Assembly: GCF_022539665.2 (NCBI RefSeq)
Contig: NC_081336.1
Span: 4,418,221 to 4,482,220 of the forward strand
DNA: 64,000 bases
Reading direction: 5' to 3'
DNA from: Daphnia carinata
Taxonomy: Eukaryota; Arthropoda; Branchiopoda; Diplostraca; Daphniidae
Both the position numbers and the translations under genes were made by a program. Shown here piece after piece: positions 1 through 12,694 of this stretch (its first letter is position 1; the number at the start of each line of letters is the position of its first letter). The notes under the pieces are model-generated. The model ran no database searches. It had not been told where the DNA came from and saw only the letters and a list, made by a program, of their open reading frames with translations.

Positions 1-158
1 TGATGACGCAAGCAGAGTTTCCGATAAGCACTTTAAATAAACATAGTTGAGACAAACAAAGAGGGGTTTCTTAATTGTATTGCTCAATATCTATACTAAG
101 CAGTTGAAATGCATTATTTTACTTAGTATAAAACTGTTTCTGAGAAAACAAAAATGAA

Positions 159-1543
159 TCAATCAACGTCAAGTTTGCGGAATGATCCTTCAATGCCAAA
201 TAGCTCCTCCGTCGTTCTTGGTTTACCCTGACGTTTCGATTCATCGGCCAAATATTTTGCCTGTTGAAGAAGGAAGTCCCGATTGTCTTCTACTTTTTTC
301 TTCCAAAAATCTGCATTGCATAAGGAAAAAAAATGGAAGAAAATACTAAATAAAACAAATAAGCACATAACAAATTGTACGAAATAGAAAATAAAAGAAT
401 GGCCTGCAACGTTCTTAGCCAAGGTGTCTACACACCTGTTAATTCTGCAGTGGAAAGTCCTTGACCTCCGTAATCCGAAGGAAGGATGGCTTTTGGAACT
501 TGTTTGTACAAAGATTCAAAATCGCTGCCATGTACTTTAACCTACACAAGAAATAGCAGGGTGTAATACAACGTATAAAAAACGGGAAAAGAATCTATTG
601 AAATGGACCATTTAAAATAGAAATCATACCCTTTGTTTCATTTTATCATTTAGAATACCCATTACGAGATTGTAAACGGTGTTAAATGCAGCCGGAGTTC
701 TAATAAAATTTATACTTTTGGGGCTCGCTGGGCCGGCATCCTGTAAGTTATGTAAAATTATATTAATCTGTTACGCAATCATGCGTAAACTAGGTTACAT
801 GTTTTATGGTGCGTCAATAAAAAATCTATTTTTATCGTGACCTGAAAGTATTTTGCTTGCTTCTTCATGAATGATAATGGCCTATGAGTCAGATGGCTTA
901 GTGAGTAGCCCTCGAAATCAACGATAACCACCGCGCCGGTTATGAACATTACCGGCTCTTCGTAAGCTAAAACCTCAGCAACCATTCCTGACGCTTTTTC
1001 CAAATCTTCAACCTTCACTTTTTCGGGAGGAAAACATCCCATTCGGTAAATGAACACTTTACGGCCAAGATCATCAAATCCAGGTAGAGGTAGCATTATT
1101 CTGCAATGATTAAAGAATTATGGACTATTAAAATATCATGCGATAACTTATCATTACTAACCCGTATTTAAGAGCGTTTTGAATTTCAGGTCTTTTTGCG
1201 TCCCATCCACCGAAAATGTCTGGTAGCATTGCTCTCATAGTAAGGCATAAATCAATTTTGCGCTTCATTTTCTCTAAACTATATTTACATCCTCTGGCAT
1301 ACATAAGGACAAATCTGTCATCTAAAAATTTTGTATAAATTAGGTACTCGCATGCCGTTAAAAGTATGAAAACCGGACTGACTCACCTGGAGAACATGTC
1401 AAGTGAGGCTGTTTCTTCAGCCACTCTTTAATGATTTTCAACGTGGCGTCTTTTCTCTCGTCATCTTCGCCTATGGCTTGTTTGGCTCTGTTTAACACCT
1501 CAGGGTCAATGGATAAGTAGGACTTGCTTTCTTCTAGGCTCAT
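159..1543 (-). CDS. CRAL-TRIO domain lipid-transfer protein (alpha-tocopherol transfer protein-like)
   Basis: Six exons join in phase: 1387-1543, 1162-1321, 842-1100, 630-740, 436-541 and 159-310, giving 314 aa. The N-terminal helical CRAL-TRIO-N region is in exons 1-2 ([17 protein letters not shown], then LPDIFGGWD). The lipid-binding SEC14-type lobe follows: [45 protein letters not shown] and [10 protein letters not shown] near the C-terminus. This is the usual order and length for the alpha-TTP/clavesin/retinaldehyde-binding group, cytosolic proteins that carry a hydrophobic ligand between membranes. The ligand cannot be read from sequence. There is no signal peptide. The start ATG at 1543 gives a typical short N-terminus. 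Introns are about 60-125 bp. The exon 3 donor is weak (GTCACG) but is required by phase. The gene is transcribed away from AK6, about 1 kb off. Confidence 0.9.
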
Positions 1544-2568
1544 AGTTTAGATTTTGAATGCTTTTTTGTTTTCTGTAAAAACGAGTACCGGTGTCACTAA
1601 CTAACTAGGCAACCTGAGATGACTGTGACAGTTGTAGCGTCTTAGTAAACGTAAAAGCAACAAAGATACTGGACTTACTGATAGTGATAACGTCTAGTCA
1701 ATATTAGTAGATAAACAAACTCTACCATACACTGCTTCTCATTGCCGATCACTGACAATTGTAATATTAGCATGAACTGGACGGCTGTAGGAAATTTCGA
1801 ATTCAAAATGTTCGTACATAGCTATTCATGGGTTTTGAATTTTGATTGATTTGAAGATTTTATAAAAATACAAAATTGGTGAAAAAATCGGGCTTATTTC
1901 GTCGGGCTTATTTTCAATCCCAACAATTTGACGAAAAAAGTATACCATTTGGAATTATATAAAAATTACACGTCATACTTAAAATTAAGCGCTTCTTTTA
2001 GGGAAATTATTCGTTTTCGCGCTGTGCTCTGTCGGCCCCGATTGGGTGTAATAGGGGTCCCTATACCGAAGAAAGCTATCGGGGCTCAATCGGGTGGCCA
2101 TTTCGTCTTCCAGGGCGGGGCGGAGCGAAGATGATTCTCGCGAAAAGGTTCTCCGACTGCTCCTCGAGGCAATTTTGAAGACCACTATTACAGGTTCGGA
2201 TTTACAATCGGGGTAGGAAAGTAGAATGAAGTATGATCGGGGTTGTTGTTATCAAGATAATAGGGTAAAAAATCAATCGATTATGTTTTTGCATTTTAAA
2301 AATTTCATCCCGAGCTCCGAAAGCCCCGCTCTAATGCTCCGAAATGCGCATCCCGATTGTCAAAAAGCACACCGATTGGCTCGGGGCGATCTCACTAACC
2401 CCAAAGAGCGATTAATTGAAACCTTCAGCTCCGACTGTTTATCCTTAACCTGCATTTTTTTTCTCCCTCCCATCCCCTTTCTGTAAAGTTGTAAACAAGG
2501 GTCGTAGAACACGTTGTTTTTTTTTTTGTTAAATAAAATAGTTTAATAAAACTTTGTTAGAAACCATA
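1544..2568. other. Spacer between divergent CRAL-TRIO and AK6 genes, with GC-rich repeat-like segment
   Basis: About 1 kb separates two divergent start codons, so it should hold both promoters. No clear TATA box was recognised for either gene. Positions about 2020-2420 are noticeably GC-richer than the flanks and contain several variants of the phrase CCCGATTG/CGGGGCT in both orientations, as in decayed dispersed repeats. ORFs here are short and unconvincing. Confidence 0.5.
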
Positions 2569-3492
<924 letters not shown>

Positions 3493-3525
3493 TTCCGAGA
3501 TGTGGCAACACTGTTTCTGAATGTA

Positions 3526-3531
3526 AATAAA
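3526..3531 (+). terminator. Poly(A) signal of AK6
   Basis: AATAAA lies 34 bp after the AK6 stop codon and 82 bp before the HSCB start codon. It suggests that the two genes are separate transcripts rather than one message. Confidence 0.6.
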
Positions 3532-3612
3532 ACCAATGTAGCACTTACTTTCGGAAGTTCAACACCTGTAGTCTACTGTGTCAGATGAACAATAGTTATA
3601 TAAGATTATTGA

Positions 3613-4528
3613 ATGGCGGCAAACATATTTACTCGAATTTGCAGTCGAGGATTTTTGAGGAGTTACGTATCAAAATCGCAGCTTCATTTTGACCCATTGA
3701 ATCCTATGCAGTCACGTGTTGTTTCTAACAGTGGACTGGCAAACAACACAATTTTTGAATATCTTTTTAAAAGTTTTGGTACCACAGCCCAAAAGTATGA
3801 CTCAGACTCAGTATCATGCTGGAAATGTGGAGTGACTGTTGACCTGAAAAAAGTTTTATTTTGCAACCACTGTGAGGTTGTTCAGAAACCCAAATATGAG
3901 GTAGATTTCTTTGAAATTTTTTGCCTGAAACGAACTTTCGAAGTAGACACTAGGGAGCTGACAAAGAAATTTAGACTTTTACAAATGCAGCTTCATCCTG
4001 ATAGATTTTCTCAAAAATCTGAGGTAGGTATGTAGTTAAAAGCACTAGGTTTTTAACATTTGTAACATTTTTATGTTGGTTTTAAGGATGAAAGACAAAT
4101 ATCTGCTGGTTATTCCTCCTTGTTGAATCAAGCGTATAAGACACTAAGCTCACCATTGGAGAGGGGGCTCTATCTTCTACAAATACAAGGACATGCACTA
4201 TCTGACGAAGGAGAGATAATAATGGATCCTGAATTTTTGAGTGAAATAATGGAAATTAATGAAGAAATTTATGAAGTTGAAGATCATGAATCACTTCAGC
4301 GAATACAGACAGCTAATGACATTGAACTGGAAAACCTGTTTAGGTATCAATTCAGCTAAAATATGAATATTAGAAATTGCATATTTATTTATCAGGAAAG
4401 CTGCTGATTACTTCAGAAATAATGATTGGGAATCTGCAAGAGAATGCATGGCAAAACTGAAATATTACTCTAAAATTCAAAGAAGAATAAAGGAAATTGA
4501 ACATGAATTGGTAGAGAAAGAAAACTAG
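3613..4528 (+). CDS. HSCB: Iron-sulfur cluster co-chaperone HSCB/HSC20 (mitochondrial J-protein)
   Basis: Three exons (3613-4023, 4087-4343, 4396-4528) join in phase to 266 aa. The N-terminus is basic and Ser/Arg-rich, suiting a mitochondrial targeting sequence. Next is the metazoan zinc-finger-like tetracysteine (Cys69, Cys72, Cys84, Cys87; CWKCG...FCNHC). The J domain carries the invariant HPD at 128-130 (LQLHPDRF-like context), then LLNQAYKTLSSPLERGLYLL. The C-terminal three-helix domain that binds the ISCU scaffold ends with KLKYYSKIQRRIKEIEHELVEKEN. HSCB stimulates the mtHsp70 ATPase and delivers ISCU in Fe-S cluster transfer. The promoter must lie within, or overlap, the 120-bp gap after AK6. 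Confidence 0.95.
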
Positions 4529-4572
4529 CTGTTTACCAAAATAACCTGTACCGATTCCTTGTTTTATTGTAA

Positions 4573-4690
4573 TAGAGCCTCTTTATATTGAACCTTCATC
4601 AATTTCCTCTTAAATCTCATAAAATTTACAGGTCAGTTTCTTGAGGTACCTGGGTTACTACATTAATATTTCAGTATTTTGAAGCTACCT
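4573..4690 (-). pseudogene. Decayed fragment of the QTMAN terminal exon
   Basis: This stretch resembles 5241-5357, inside the last QTMAN exon, in the same orientation. Both share GTTTCTTGAGG, then AATATTTCAGT about 30 bases on, and GC[T/C]TCTT followed by TATTGA at the distal end. It corresponds to the segment around [10 protein letters not shown]. It carries substitutions and indels and has no usable reading frame. It is best read as an old local duplication lying just downstream of the live gene. Confidence 0.6.
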
Positions 4691-4729
4691 TGAAGATAGA
4701 GGAAGGTTCTATTGTTTTCTTAAAAGCTA

Positions 4730-4791
4730 AATAAATTAATAGGCGTAGTTATCTGTGATAAATGTAATCTGTGTGGTTGAGAACTAATAAA
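4730..4791 (+). terminator. Candidate poly(A) signals for HSCB
   Basis: AATAAA occurs at 4730-4735 and again at 4786-4791, about 200-260 bp after the HSCB stop codon. No coding region was recognised between here and the end of the convergent QTMAN gene at 5200. Confidence 0.45.
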
Positions 4792-5199
4792 ATTTGAATT
4801 TAGCCAGCCACAACTACTTCCCCAGATTATGCCGAATCTGCAACATGCGTTAAACATTCCCTTAGACCTCCTTAAAATCATAGAAGAAATGTTTTATCGC
4901 ATAAATCTAAAGGAGAGATCGTAACTATTTGGGTGAAACCGTGACAATGAAGAATATTTGACAGAATGGATTACTTACTAGAACGAGTATCAGTGGGCTC
5001 AAAATGGAACTTAACTTAGAAACTTTAAAGGTACCTATCCAGAGAATATCAGCAAATTCTCATGATGTATTAACAAGGATGGCTGTACACCACCTGGCTT
5101 CTGAAAAGGATGTAGAGCCAAACGGCAAAACTGAAATCACTCTTAAAAGAGAAGTAAAACACCTTAACACCAAATGGCGTGAGACAAATTTTAGAAAAG

Positions 5200-6870
5200 C
5201 TAATACCAGTGAGCGCTGCATTGGTTAACTTCCTTCTTTAGCAACAAAGCTTCTTCGTATTGAGACTTAAGCGAAATCCACTTGAATTGGTCAAGATTTA
5301 CTGATAAGTTTCTTGAGGCATTTGGATTCTTACAGAAATATTTCAGTTGTTTAACCAACTGGTTTTCTGTTCGATATAAGCATTTTTCAGGGAAGATTTC
5401 CGGATAAGACAATCTCCAGGGACATAATGGGAAGCAGCCCAAGATTGTAGCTTCTATCCTAAACAAGATAGATTGTTAAAATGTATGTCTTCAGAAATAG
5501 CATATTTTCTTATTACATTGAGACCCCATAAAATTCATGTTCAGATGTCGACACAACTACATGAGCGGATGAAAGTAAATCCACATAACGATCGCGATTT
5601 ACCCATCCCCAATCCAATACTTGGCAATTATTGGACGCTTCATATTGTAGTTTTTTTTCATCGAAAACTAATGGAATTTGCTGGAACTGTTCTCCCAATA
5701 TAGACAACCTGAACTTGCAACCTTTTTCAATAAGGGCGTCAATAACCTATTGCCATCAGCATAATAGCATTAGCTTTCAAATTAACACCACTTCATTACA
5801 ATGGAAGAATACCATGAAAAATTTGTCAGGGCCTTTGTCATGTTCCCTGGATAAAAAATGATTTTCTCTTAGTAAAATATGAATGAATGAATATAAAAAT
5901 ATGCATAGACTTTTTGTTTTGTTTTTACATCTTTTACCATCTATGAGGCCAAACGATGTGAAGACCTGCAGTATCATCAGTTTTTCTTACTTCAGAACTG
6001 ATCGGCGAGTTTTGAATTGAGATAGGGAAATATAAAACTTTGCATTTTGGCCTGATCATTTCTGGCAAATTTTTTGGTCTGTGGTCTGGCTGTAGTTTAA
6101 AAAATGAAGGAATAGAATCCAAGAATGAGGTAAGGTTGAATAATGTGTTGAAGAAAATGTTATCAGCCACCATACTAAAATGAATATTAACTGATCAGAA
6201 AGGCAATTTTTAAAAAGTCTTGCAAAACCGTTACTTACCATGATATGATTTGATTATAACCATATTGAAAATCTCTGTTTTCAAAATCCAGATGTAACAA
6301 CAAACTAGCAGAAACATGAGTTATCACATTTTCAAGTTGTACCTTTCTTGTTGTTTTCTTACTGGATAAATCAACTGATTCTCGTGGAAGTAAAGAATTT
6401 TTCTGCATGGCATCAGATCTGGCCTAAGAGCAATCAACTCTGCCATGTTTAAAACTGAGCTAGCAAATAACACTCTATGAATGGTTAGAGTATACAATAC
6501 ATAAGTAAGGTAACATTGTTTAGAAATATAGCATTTACTGTAAAATTACTCATAAACATGTTTTCTAGGAATTACTTCAGCAAAGTAAAGTGCACTTGTT
6601 CTGGCCCTCCAATGCCATTTTTTGCCCTAAACATAAAATTTTTTTAAGTAAAATGTATTCCTGAACTGTTTTGATTCTAACAAATTACAGGAAGAGTGAG
6701 CAATTCATAACCGAATTCCTCGAAGTCTATGCCTAAGATACAAAAGAGGTACTTTTTAAATGGAATGTAACTGCAGTTACAGGCTTGACAAACAAACCAC
6801 TTATTAAGGTATCCAGTAATTGCTTATGTGAACCAGCAAAAAACGGTTCAATAAATAAAATACGTGCCAT
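5200..6870 (-). CDS. QTMAN: tRNA-queuosine alpha-mannosyltransferase (GTDC1 family)
   Basis: Nine exons join without phase conflict: 6798-6870, 6689-6732, 6550-6626, 6343-6474, 6239-6274, 5938-6174, 5813-5846, 5517-5746 and 5200-5458, giving 373 aa. The N-terminal lobe starts [17 protein letters not shown] and carries [15 protein letters not shown] and [25 protein letters not shown] across four junctions. The GT-B C-terminal lobe has IVWPHRWEHDK, ILGEQF and the retaining-GT E-x7-E motif [11 protein letters not shown] (Glu282, Glu290). It ends with [18 protein letters not shown]. The family, formerly glycosyltransferase-like domain-containing protein 1, mannosylates queuosine at the anticodon wobble position of cytosolic tRNA-Asp. 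All eight introns are 58-91 bp. Confidence 0.93.
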
Positions 6871-7728
6871 AATATAAGGATAGTTAACTGTATCACCCGC
6901 CAAGAAAACTCAAACGCGAACGGAAAATCCTGAACGCGTGAGATCCGACGTTGCGGAGTTGATCAGATGGGTTGGAACTAAAATCCATCATCCGTGACCA
7001 GCGGGAACCGGCCCCGCATCGAATAGGTAGGTCTTCTCGGCACAAAAAGTAAATGGATCCAGTGGTGCGTAACGGTTCTTGAGACTTTGTACCCATTAAC
7101 TACCTGGGTTTCACGTGGTAACAAAATATCAAAATCGGTTCCATACCCAATTAGCAAGGATTTTTTTTTACCCGATTACCCATAGATTTTCCACAAAACT
7201 AAAGGCCAGACGCTTTCAATTTCCGCCAGAAGATGGCATTGGGAAGTAATTAAGGTAGGAAACGAAGCTTTGTCATTGCAACTCTTCCCACTGGCTCATT
7301 GCACTTTTCTAAAATTTGGCGCCATTCAAGCCGCCATTTTTCAATATAGCCATACCTGGTTTGCACACCAAAACCGACACAGCCTACCCATTTCGGCAAA
7401 TACGGCAAAAAATGATCGCCCATCGGCGACTATTTTGGCCACATATACTTTCCATAATGTATGATAACATTTTTGTAAAAAACGGAAAAGTTATTGCGTT
7501 GTACGTTGTATTGAATAACGTAAACGATACTGACAGTGAATCTTTGAAACAATGCAAAATACTATTATTAAATAAGTTCTTGGAAAAATTTGTGGTCGAA
7601 ATTCATTTTCATACAAGTATGTTAATTAATTTCAGCTCAAGTACAATATCTATTGGAATGTAATACATAATCAAACTATTTTTATAATATTGTAATTTCG
7701 AGTCCAATGTGTAAATGTCAAAATGGTT
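6871..7728. other. Spacer upstream of QTMAN with a dispersed repeat copy
   Basis: No gene is recognised. The segment at about 6890-7130 is GC-richer and contains one copy of a dispersed repeat also found inverted at 15890-15972. ORFs at 7270-7663 have no recognisable content. Confidence 0.5.
7030..7116 (+). repeat. Dispersed repeat, copy 1
   Basis: It shares an ordered set of blocks with the reverse complement of 15890-15972: GGTCTTCT, a GGATC[C/T] plus GTG[C/G]GTAACGGTTCTT block, TTTGTACCC/TTTGTGCCC, and CTACC[T/C]GGGTTTCACGT at the end. Similarity is roughly three bases in four by eye. The class is unknown; no terminal repeats or coding remnant were seen. Confidence 0.6.
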
Positions 7729-9064
7729 TTAAACTAATTTTTCGTGAAGTAGTAAGCCAACATAATTGGTATTATGCTCACCGAAGTCCTCAATTTCTCC
7801 CGTCTTTAAAAAAAAGTCTAATTTGGTCGCCTTTACTAAGTTGTACAATTGTTTCGAGGGCATATGTCTGAGCATCGCTTACAGCGCCACAAGCTCTTCC
7901 AATGGTGAGCCAATTGTCTGTTGCGGTCTTTACCTGGAACTGGACTCGTGCGCTTTTACTGGCGCTGTTAAGGCCCGAAAAAGCGAAGAAATACGTTCCC
8001 AAAGTAGGTGCAGTGAAAATCCCTGTTGTGCTGTCCATGGCGTTTCCCTCATTGAACCTGATCATCTCAAATGGAATAGTGGTGTAATTTGTCGGTAAAA
8101 AATTTTATTAACTGCTTGTCTTGCATTTTTTTTTTCAGATATATTACCCGCAAACTGTGTGGCCAAGCTATTTAGCTGTAACCTTGTTTCAGCTAAGTCT
8201 TTGCCAAGGAAACCGATAATTCCTGCCAACAATAGACAATCGCCACATCTAGCTGTTGGAATTGCCTTAAAATAAAAAAACGAGATGAAAAACATCTTCA
8301 ACGGTCAGCACAAAAGGCTACTTACTTTGTCATTGTAGTCTGTGGTAACATTTTCATATTCAGCTGCGAGGATAGTAGTTTGGTTATGGTCGTAATTGGT
8401 TTCGAATTCAGTCACATTTTGCAGAATTTCTAAAAATTTCCGCCAAAAAAAAAATCAATGAATATCTGTCAAATGTTTTGCCCCATTGGCTTGTTATCAC
8501 CTTATTATCCGTTAGAACGATTAGCGTTGCTATTGTTACCGTTCAACGCGTTCCTCAATCTTTCCGCTTCGCCGTCTATTCCAGCCCATTTTTTCACTTC
8601 AGTCAACTCATTTTCATATTGGTCATCTCTTTCTTTAAACTTTCGACGATGTCTTTGGTTTCTGCCAGACAATTTGACCTTTATTCTGTTATTTCGTATT
8701 TGCCAATTAAATGTCGATACTACCTTTGAGGTCTCGCAGCAGAGTGGACACCACGGCATCGCGATGCAGCATGTACTGGTCTGAATTCTGATACGGATTG
8801 AACGCCTGTGGTTGAGTAGGCATTACTTGGTGGTTGAAATGATAATACGGACTGGATAGGGATGAGATGTATTTGGGCCAGTCGTTTGGTGGTTTAGCAT
8901 ACGCGTAGTATGCCAACAAAACGGAAAGGTTGAAAATAGCCTACAGCCGAATCAATTCGCAAAATAGAAGCAACTTGGTTATACGGCTGGTATTAGAGAA
9001 GACGCAAACAATCTTTTTAAAACTATTGGAATTAAACAGAACTTTTATTTACCAAATTTTTCAT
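7729..9064 (-). pseudogene. Secreted coiled-coil plus C1q-domain protein, apparently frameshifted
   Basis: Exons 9053-9064, 8724-8940, 8540-8661, 8326-8429 and 7729-8265 have good splice sites. Exons 1-2 encode a signal peptide (MKNLAIFNLSVLLAYYAYA). Exon 3 is a heptad-like coil (ETKDIVESLKKEM, then ELTEVKKWAGIDGEAERL). Exon 5 holds a C1q fold (IPFEMIRFNEGNAM, GIFTAPTLGTYFFAFSGLN, LSKGDQIRLFFKDG). Three phase breaks interrupt it: in the coil before a TGA at 8603-8605; between a ten-A run at about 8126-8135 and the C1q start, where TAA codons near 8107 block the frame; and near 7797, where a stop follows KDGRN although the next frame continues with C1q-like HNTNYVGLLLHEKLV. Such C1q-like genes are usually secreted lectin-type or adhesive proteins. 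It is either a young pseudogene or a gene with assembly indels. Confidence 0.75.
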
Positions 9065-10884
9065 GTTGATAGTAGTGACCTGTGCGAACTAGTACGTATC
9101 TCTGCGAATATGCGGCAAGCAAGAATGATGGTTACCAGTAGGCAACCCCCCTTTATATACTAGACGATTTTGTTCTCCGTCTGTTGTGCATCCCATCTTG
9201 TTTCAACGTGTGACCAGCAATAGCATTGCTCTCGGATGAAATAATTCTAAGAAAAACTAATGTTAACGTGATTGAGGTGTCCATTCGCGACTGGGGCCAT
9301 ACATCTTACATCGGTAACTTAGGATAACTTAACATGAAAGTCCTTTATCCCCAGAAACGTACGAAACACGGTGCACACGTGGATAGCTTTGGTAATAGTT
9401 CTAGAACGAATTATGATTTTTCCGTTCTTGAATCCCGACTATACGAACGTATCATTAAAGCGAGACGGTCAAAAATGTGAAAAATACCCATTTTACAGTG
9501 CGGCACGTGTGGGTTTTTACCCCAAAACTCAGTCGGGATTCAACTGCGGTGCGATTAAAAACAGTTGATTGTTTATCTGAGCATAACTGATCGTCTCGCT
9601 GAACAATCAGTAGTCGATTCATCGCCATATGTTAAATTTCAATTTGCGACATTTAACGCGCCATCTTTAAAAATTTCTCCGCGCTCTCCCGAAGATCCAG
9701 GAAATAAGTCCCATCCGCTGAGCTGCAGAAAGAGTCCCTCCTATCGTCCCAGATTGTTTTTTTTTTTTCGGAGGCCAGTGACCCCAGTTACGGCCAATCA
9801 GGGACGATCGCTAATCGCAACCCGAAATTTTGAATGTTCAGTTATGTCTGCATGGGTCCGTTTCCAAGTGCTGCGTTTATTCCGAATATTTTTCATCGAT
9901 GAAAAAGCACGAACACACACGTGAAGACAAGAGAAAATATCGATCAGAAACGGCACACGCGCTCAGCTATTACGAGAAATGAAATTTGAAAGGTAAGGGA
10001 AATGCCGGATATAAATCAGCTGAAAAAGAAGAGGGTAAACAGAAATCGGCAAACTAAACTAAACTGAATAACGCAGTCAATCCGTCGCCGAAATTTGAGA
10101 GATGGATTACTGAATGTCAATACGAAGAGGAGAAAAAAAACAGGAAAAAAAAAATATGTATATAACTAAGAAAAAAAAAGAAAAAAAAACAGGAAATATG
10201 CCAGTTGTTCCCATCACTGATCGACGCACGTCACTCAGCCAGCGCTCGCAGTTAAGGCTTTTCAAACCAATTTTCACCCACCCCAGTCCGCACCTCACCC
10301 AAATGGCTGAGGAATTGGCCAAACTGATCCTAGTGTTCGTCGCTCAAGTTCGCATAATACAGATTCAACAAAGATATAGGCGAATTCCCGAACTACCCAG
10401 ATCAAGGCCATGGTCGGAAATGGTAGAGCAAGCAAATTAAAGGTGGGCAAATGGAAATGATTCATATTAGAAACAGGGGGTTTTCCCCAACGAAGAAAAA
10501 CGGGAGGGGAAGGAGGAAAACAAAAAGCTCGTTACCTTTAAACTCCAACCCGTAATCGATTTCATCGGTTCAAGTGTTCTAGACTCCCTTTTTTTCTTCT
10601 TTTTTTTTATACAAAATACGCCGAGCGAATGATTCAAAATTCCTAAGCTAAATATGGAAGGAATGGCGTCTTTACACACACATACATACTCGCACGCAAT
10701 CACACACATACAGTTGGGTGAAAAAGGGAAAATGCATCATGATGATCCACTCATCAAAATTCGACGCTGTACAAAACGTCACCTCCTTTTCTAGACCCCA
10801 AATGAAAAAATGTTGTCGCAAATGAAAGAAAGAAAATGGAGCCGAACAAGGAGATGAAGAGAATGGATCAACGAGTCAGTTAAA
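9065..10884. other. Spacer between the C1q gene and UBE2Q1
   Basis: It contains the C1q promoter at its left end, A-rich tracts at about 10128-10192 and a CA-type microsatellite at about 10674-10710. Several ORFs of 65-119 codons are present, but none shows family motifs or splice support. I see no gene here. Confidence 0.5.
9151..9160 (-). promoter_or_regulatory. TATA box of the C1q-domain gene
   Basis: Reading leftward, GTATATAAAG lies 87-96 bases upstream of the start ATG at 9064, followed by a G-rich stretch. The spacing would put the transcription start near 9125 and give a 5' UTR of about 60 bases. Confidence 0.5.
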
Positions 10885-12694
10885 TTATCCGTCTTCTTTC
10901 GGTGGTGTAAACCATCCGTTCTTTTCGTGGATTTGGACCAGTGATTTAAAGGACTGCTGAGCGCGGGCCAGGCTGTACTGGCCTTTAGTAGCGCTGAACT
11001 GAATGCGAGCCTTGCCTTTAACCAGGGTAGCCGCAATCTGCAAAATCAAGGCTTCCATAGTGTAGGCTGAGCTCCAGCCCTGACGAGTCAGCAACTCCAT
11101 GCATATGGCGCCACCCACAAGGACGTAACCCCCTTGGATAACAGGGTGCACCACACGAACAAAGGGCGGTTCGAAGGGAAACGATTCCTACAGGGAAACA
11201 GGGACATTTAATTAATGCTATTTAGTCTGGTAATTCATGTTCAGTTTCTTGAACTGAAAATTTGCAGAAATTCCAGGCTTCGAGGTATTTTTAACTCGAT
11301 TCGAAGCAAATCTCGAAAAAGCTTTGCAAAGTGCGTCTTACGTAGGATACCGACTTGCCTTGAAGAGTAAATTTAATAAGATGTGGTCTCTTCCGTCTTT
11401 GTCTTTAAGCAACTGTAAATCACTGTGTAGAGGCGAATCTGGATCCACAGAAAGCAATCGTACATTCCATTCATAGAGACTGTCGTTCACTAACTCGACA
11501 CTATATACTCCTACTAGAGAAAACTTTCGTTATAAACAAATAATGGTTCATGCTTATTCCTCATTTGCCTTTCTTGGAGCTATCCGAACGATATATGTCT
11601 CTCAGTTCTTTCATTAGGCGGTCAGTGGCCTGTACAGAACCTGATACGGCACCTCGAAGATAGTCTTGCCTCTGAGTTTGACGCAATCGTTCTAATGTGG
11701 CGAAATGTTGCGAATCCATATCCTCATCTTTCTTTTTACCTAGAAACGCCATGCAAAATGAACCATAACAATCACGGGAAATTAAGAATAATAGCTATTT
11801 ACCAGCTGCATTACTAGTCCCTTCATCTTCCTCCAATTCCATGTGCAAATCTTCATCTTCATCATTTTCCTCCATTTCCTCTTCTTCTTCATCCTCATCT
11901 TCAGCATTTTGTTGCACATTGTCAACTTCTTCTTCTCTGGCAGGAGATGATGAACACGCTGACCCAGAACCAGAAGATCCCCTGCCTGAGCTTGAAGCAT
12001 AACCTCCACCTAGGAAATTATCATGCTACCGTTAACCGGAATACCAAACCTATTTTCATTTTATTTTACCATCATTGCTTGAGGATGATGATAATGCTCG
12101 CATTGTAGATGGGGAGGTAGTATTATTGTGAAAGAATGGGACCGCATGAGCCAAGGTCAGCAATTCAAGATCAGGTGGCTCAGGAAGGTCATGAAGCCTA
12201 CACAATTCTTGAACCAAAATTCTAACTTGTTCTAAAATCTACATAAAAATTTGAATTCAAATGAGTCCAATTAATTATGCTAGAGGATTTTAAAGTTGAA
12301 CAAGGAAATCTTTACATGATTTTCACTGCCAGATGTGTTGCTTAGTATTTGAACAGCATTAGTTATCAGAGGATCTTCAACATCTGCAAACCAAACTGGA
12401 GGAGTAGATGGGTATGTTTCCTAAAAAGTTAGTAGGAAAAATAAAAATCTTTCTTCCAAGACAAATAACAACTTGTGTGTGAAGAAACTATGATGTGTTT
12501 CTAATACTAGGTTAGAATTAGGATATGCTTACTGTAATATTGGCATGGATATCAGATTTCTTTCCATATTTTCCTATAAACCTGCACGTTAATTCGTCGA
12601 CACTAGCAGAGACGACTTGAAATCGTTCGTGGGTTTTAGTGAAAACCGATTCTAGGGTCCGTATCTCCAATTTAAGGTTGTTGAGACAAGCCAT
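10885..12694 (-). CDS. UBE2Q1: Ubiquitin-conjugating enzyme E2 Q1
   Basis: Seven exons (12533-12694, 12316-12420, 12070-12238, 11803-12009, 11569-11739, 11359-11510, 10885-11187) yield 422 aa, as I recall for human UBE2Q1. Exons 1-2 carry the RWD-like N-terminal region ([39 protein letters not shown]). Exon 4 is a Ser/Gly then very acidic linker. The UBC domain spans exons 5-7 ([45 protein letters not shown]). The catalytic cysteine is Cys351 in [18 protein letters not shown], and the family tail [11 protein letters not shown] ends before the stop. It charges ubiquitin for transfer with E3 partners. Two introns must start with GC: after 11569 (G|GCAAAT) and after 11359 (AAG|GCAAGT), as phase and family alignment leave no GT option. 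Confidence 0.95.

Noticed and set aside
5004-5228. 74-codon plus-strand ORF near the QTMAN stop
   Set aside because: It overlaps the convergent QTMAN end, lacks recognisable motifs, and its codons resemble spacer DNA.
6835-6850. Possible frameshift in the A run of QTMAN exon 1
   Set aside because: A recount gave six A bases, which keeps the frame [11 protein letters not shown] intact. The exon is normal.
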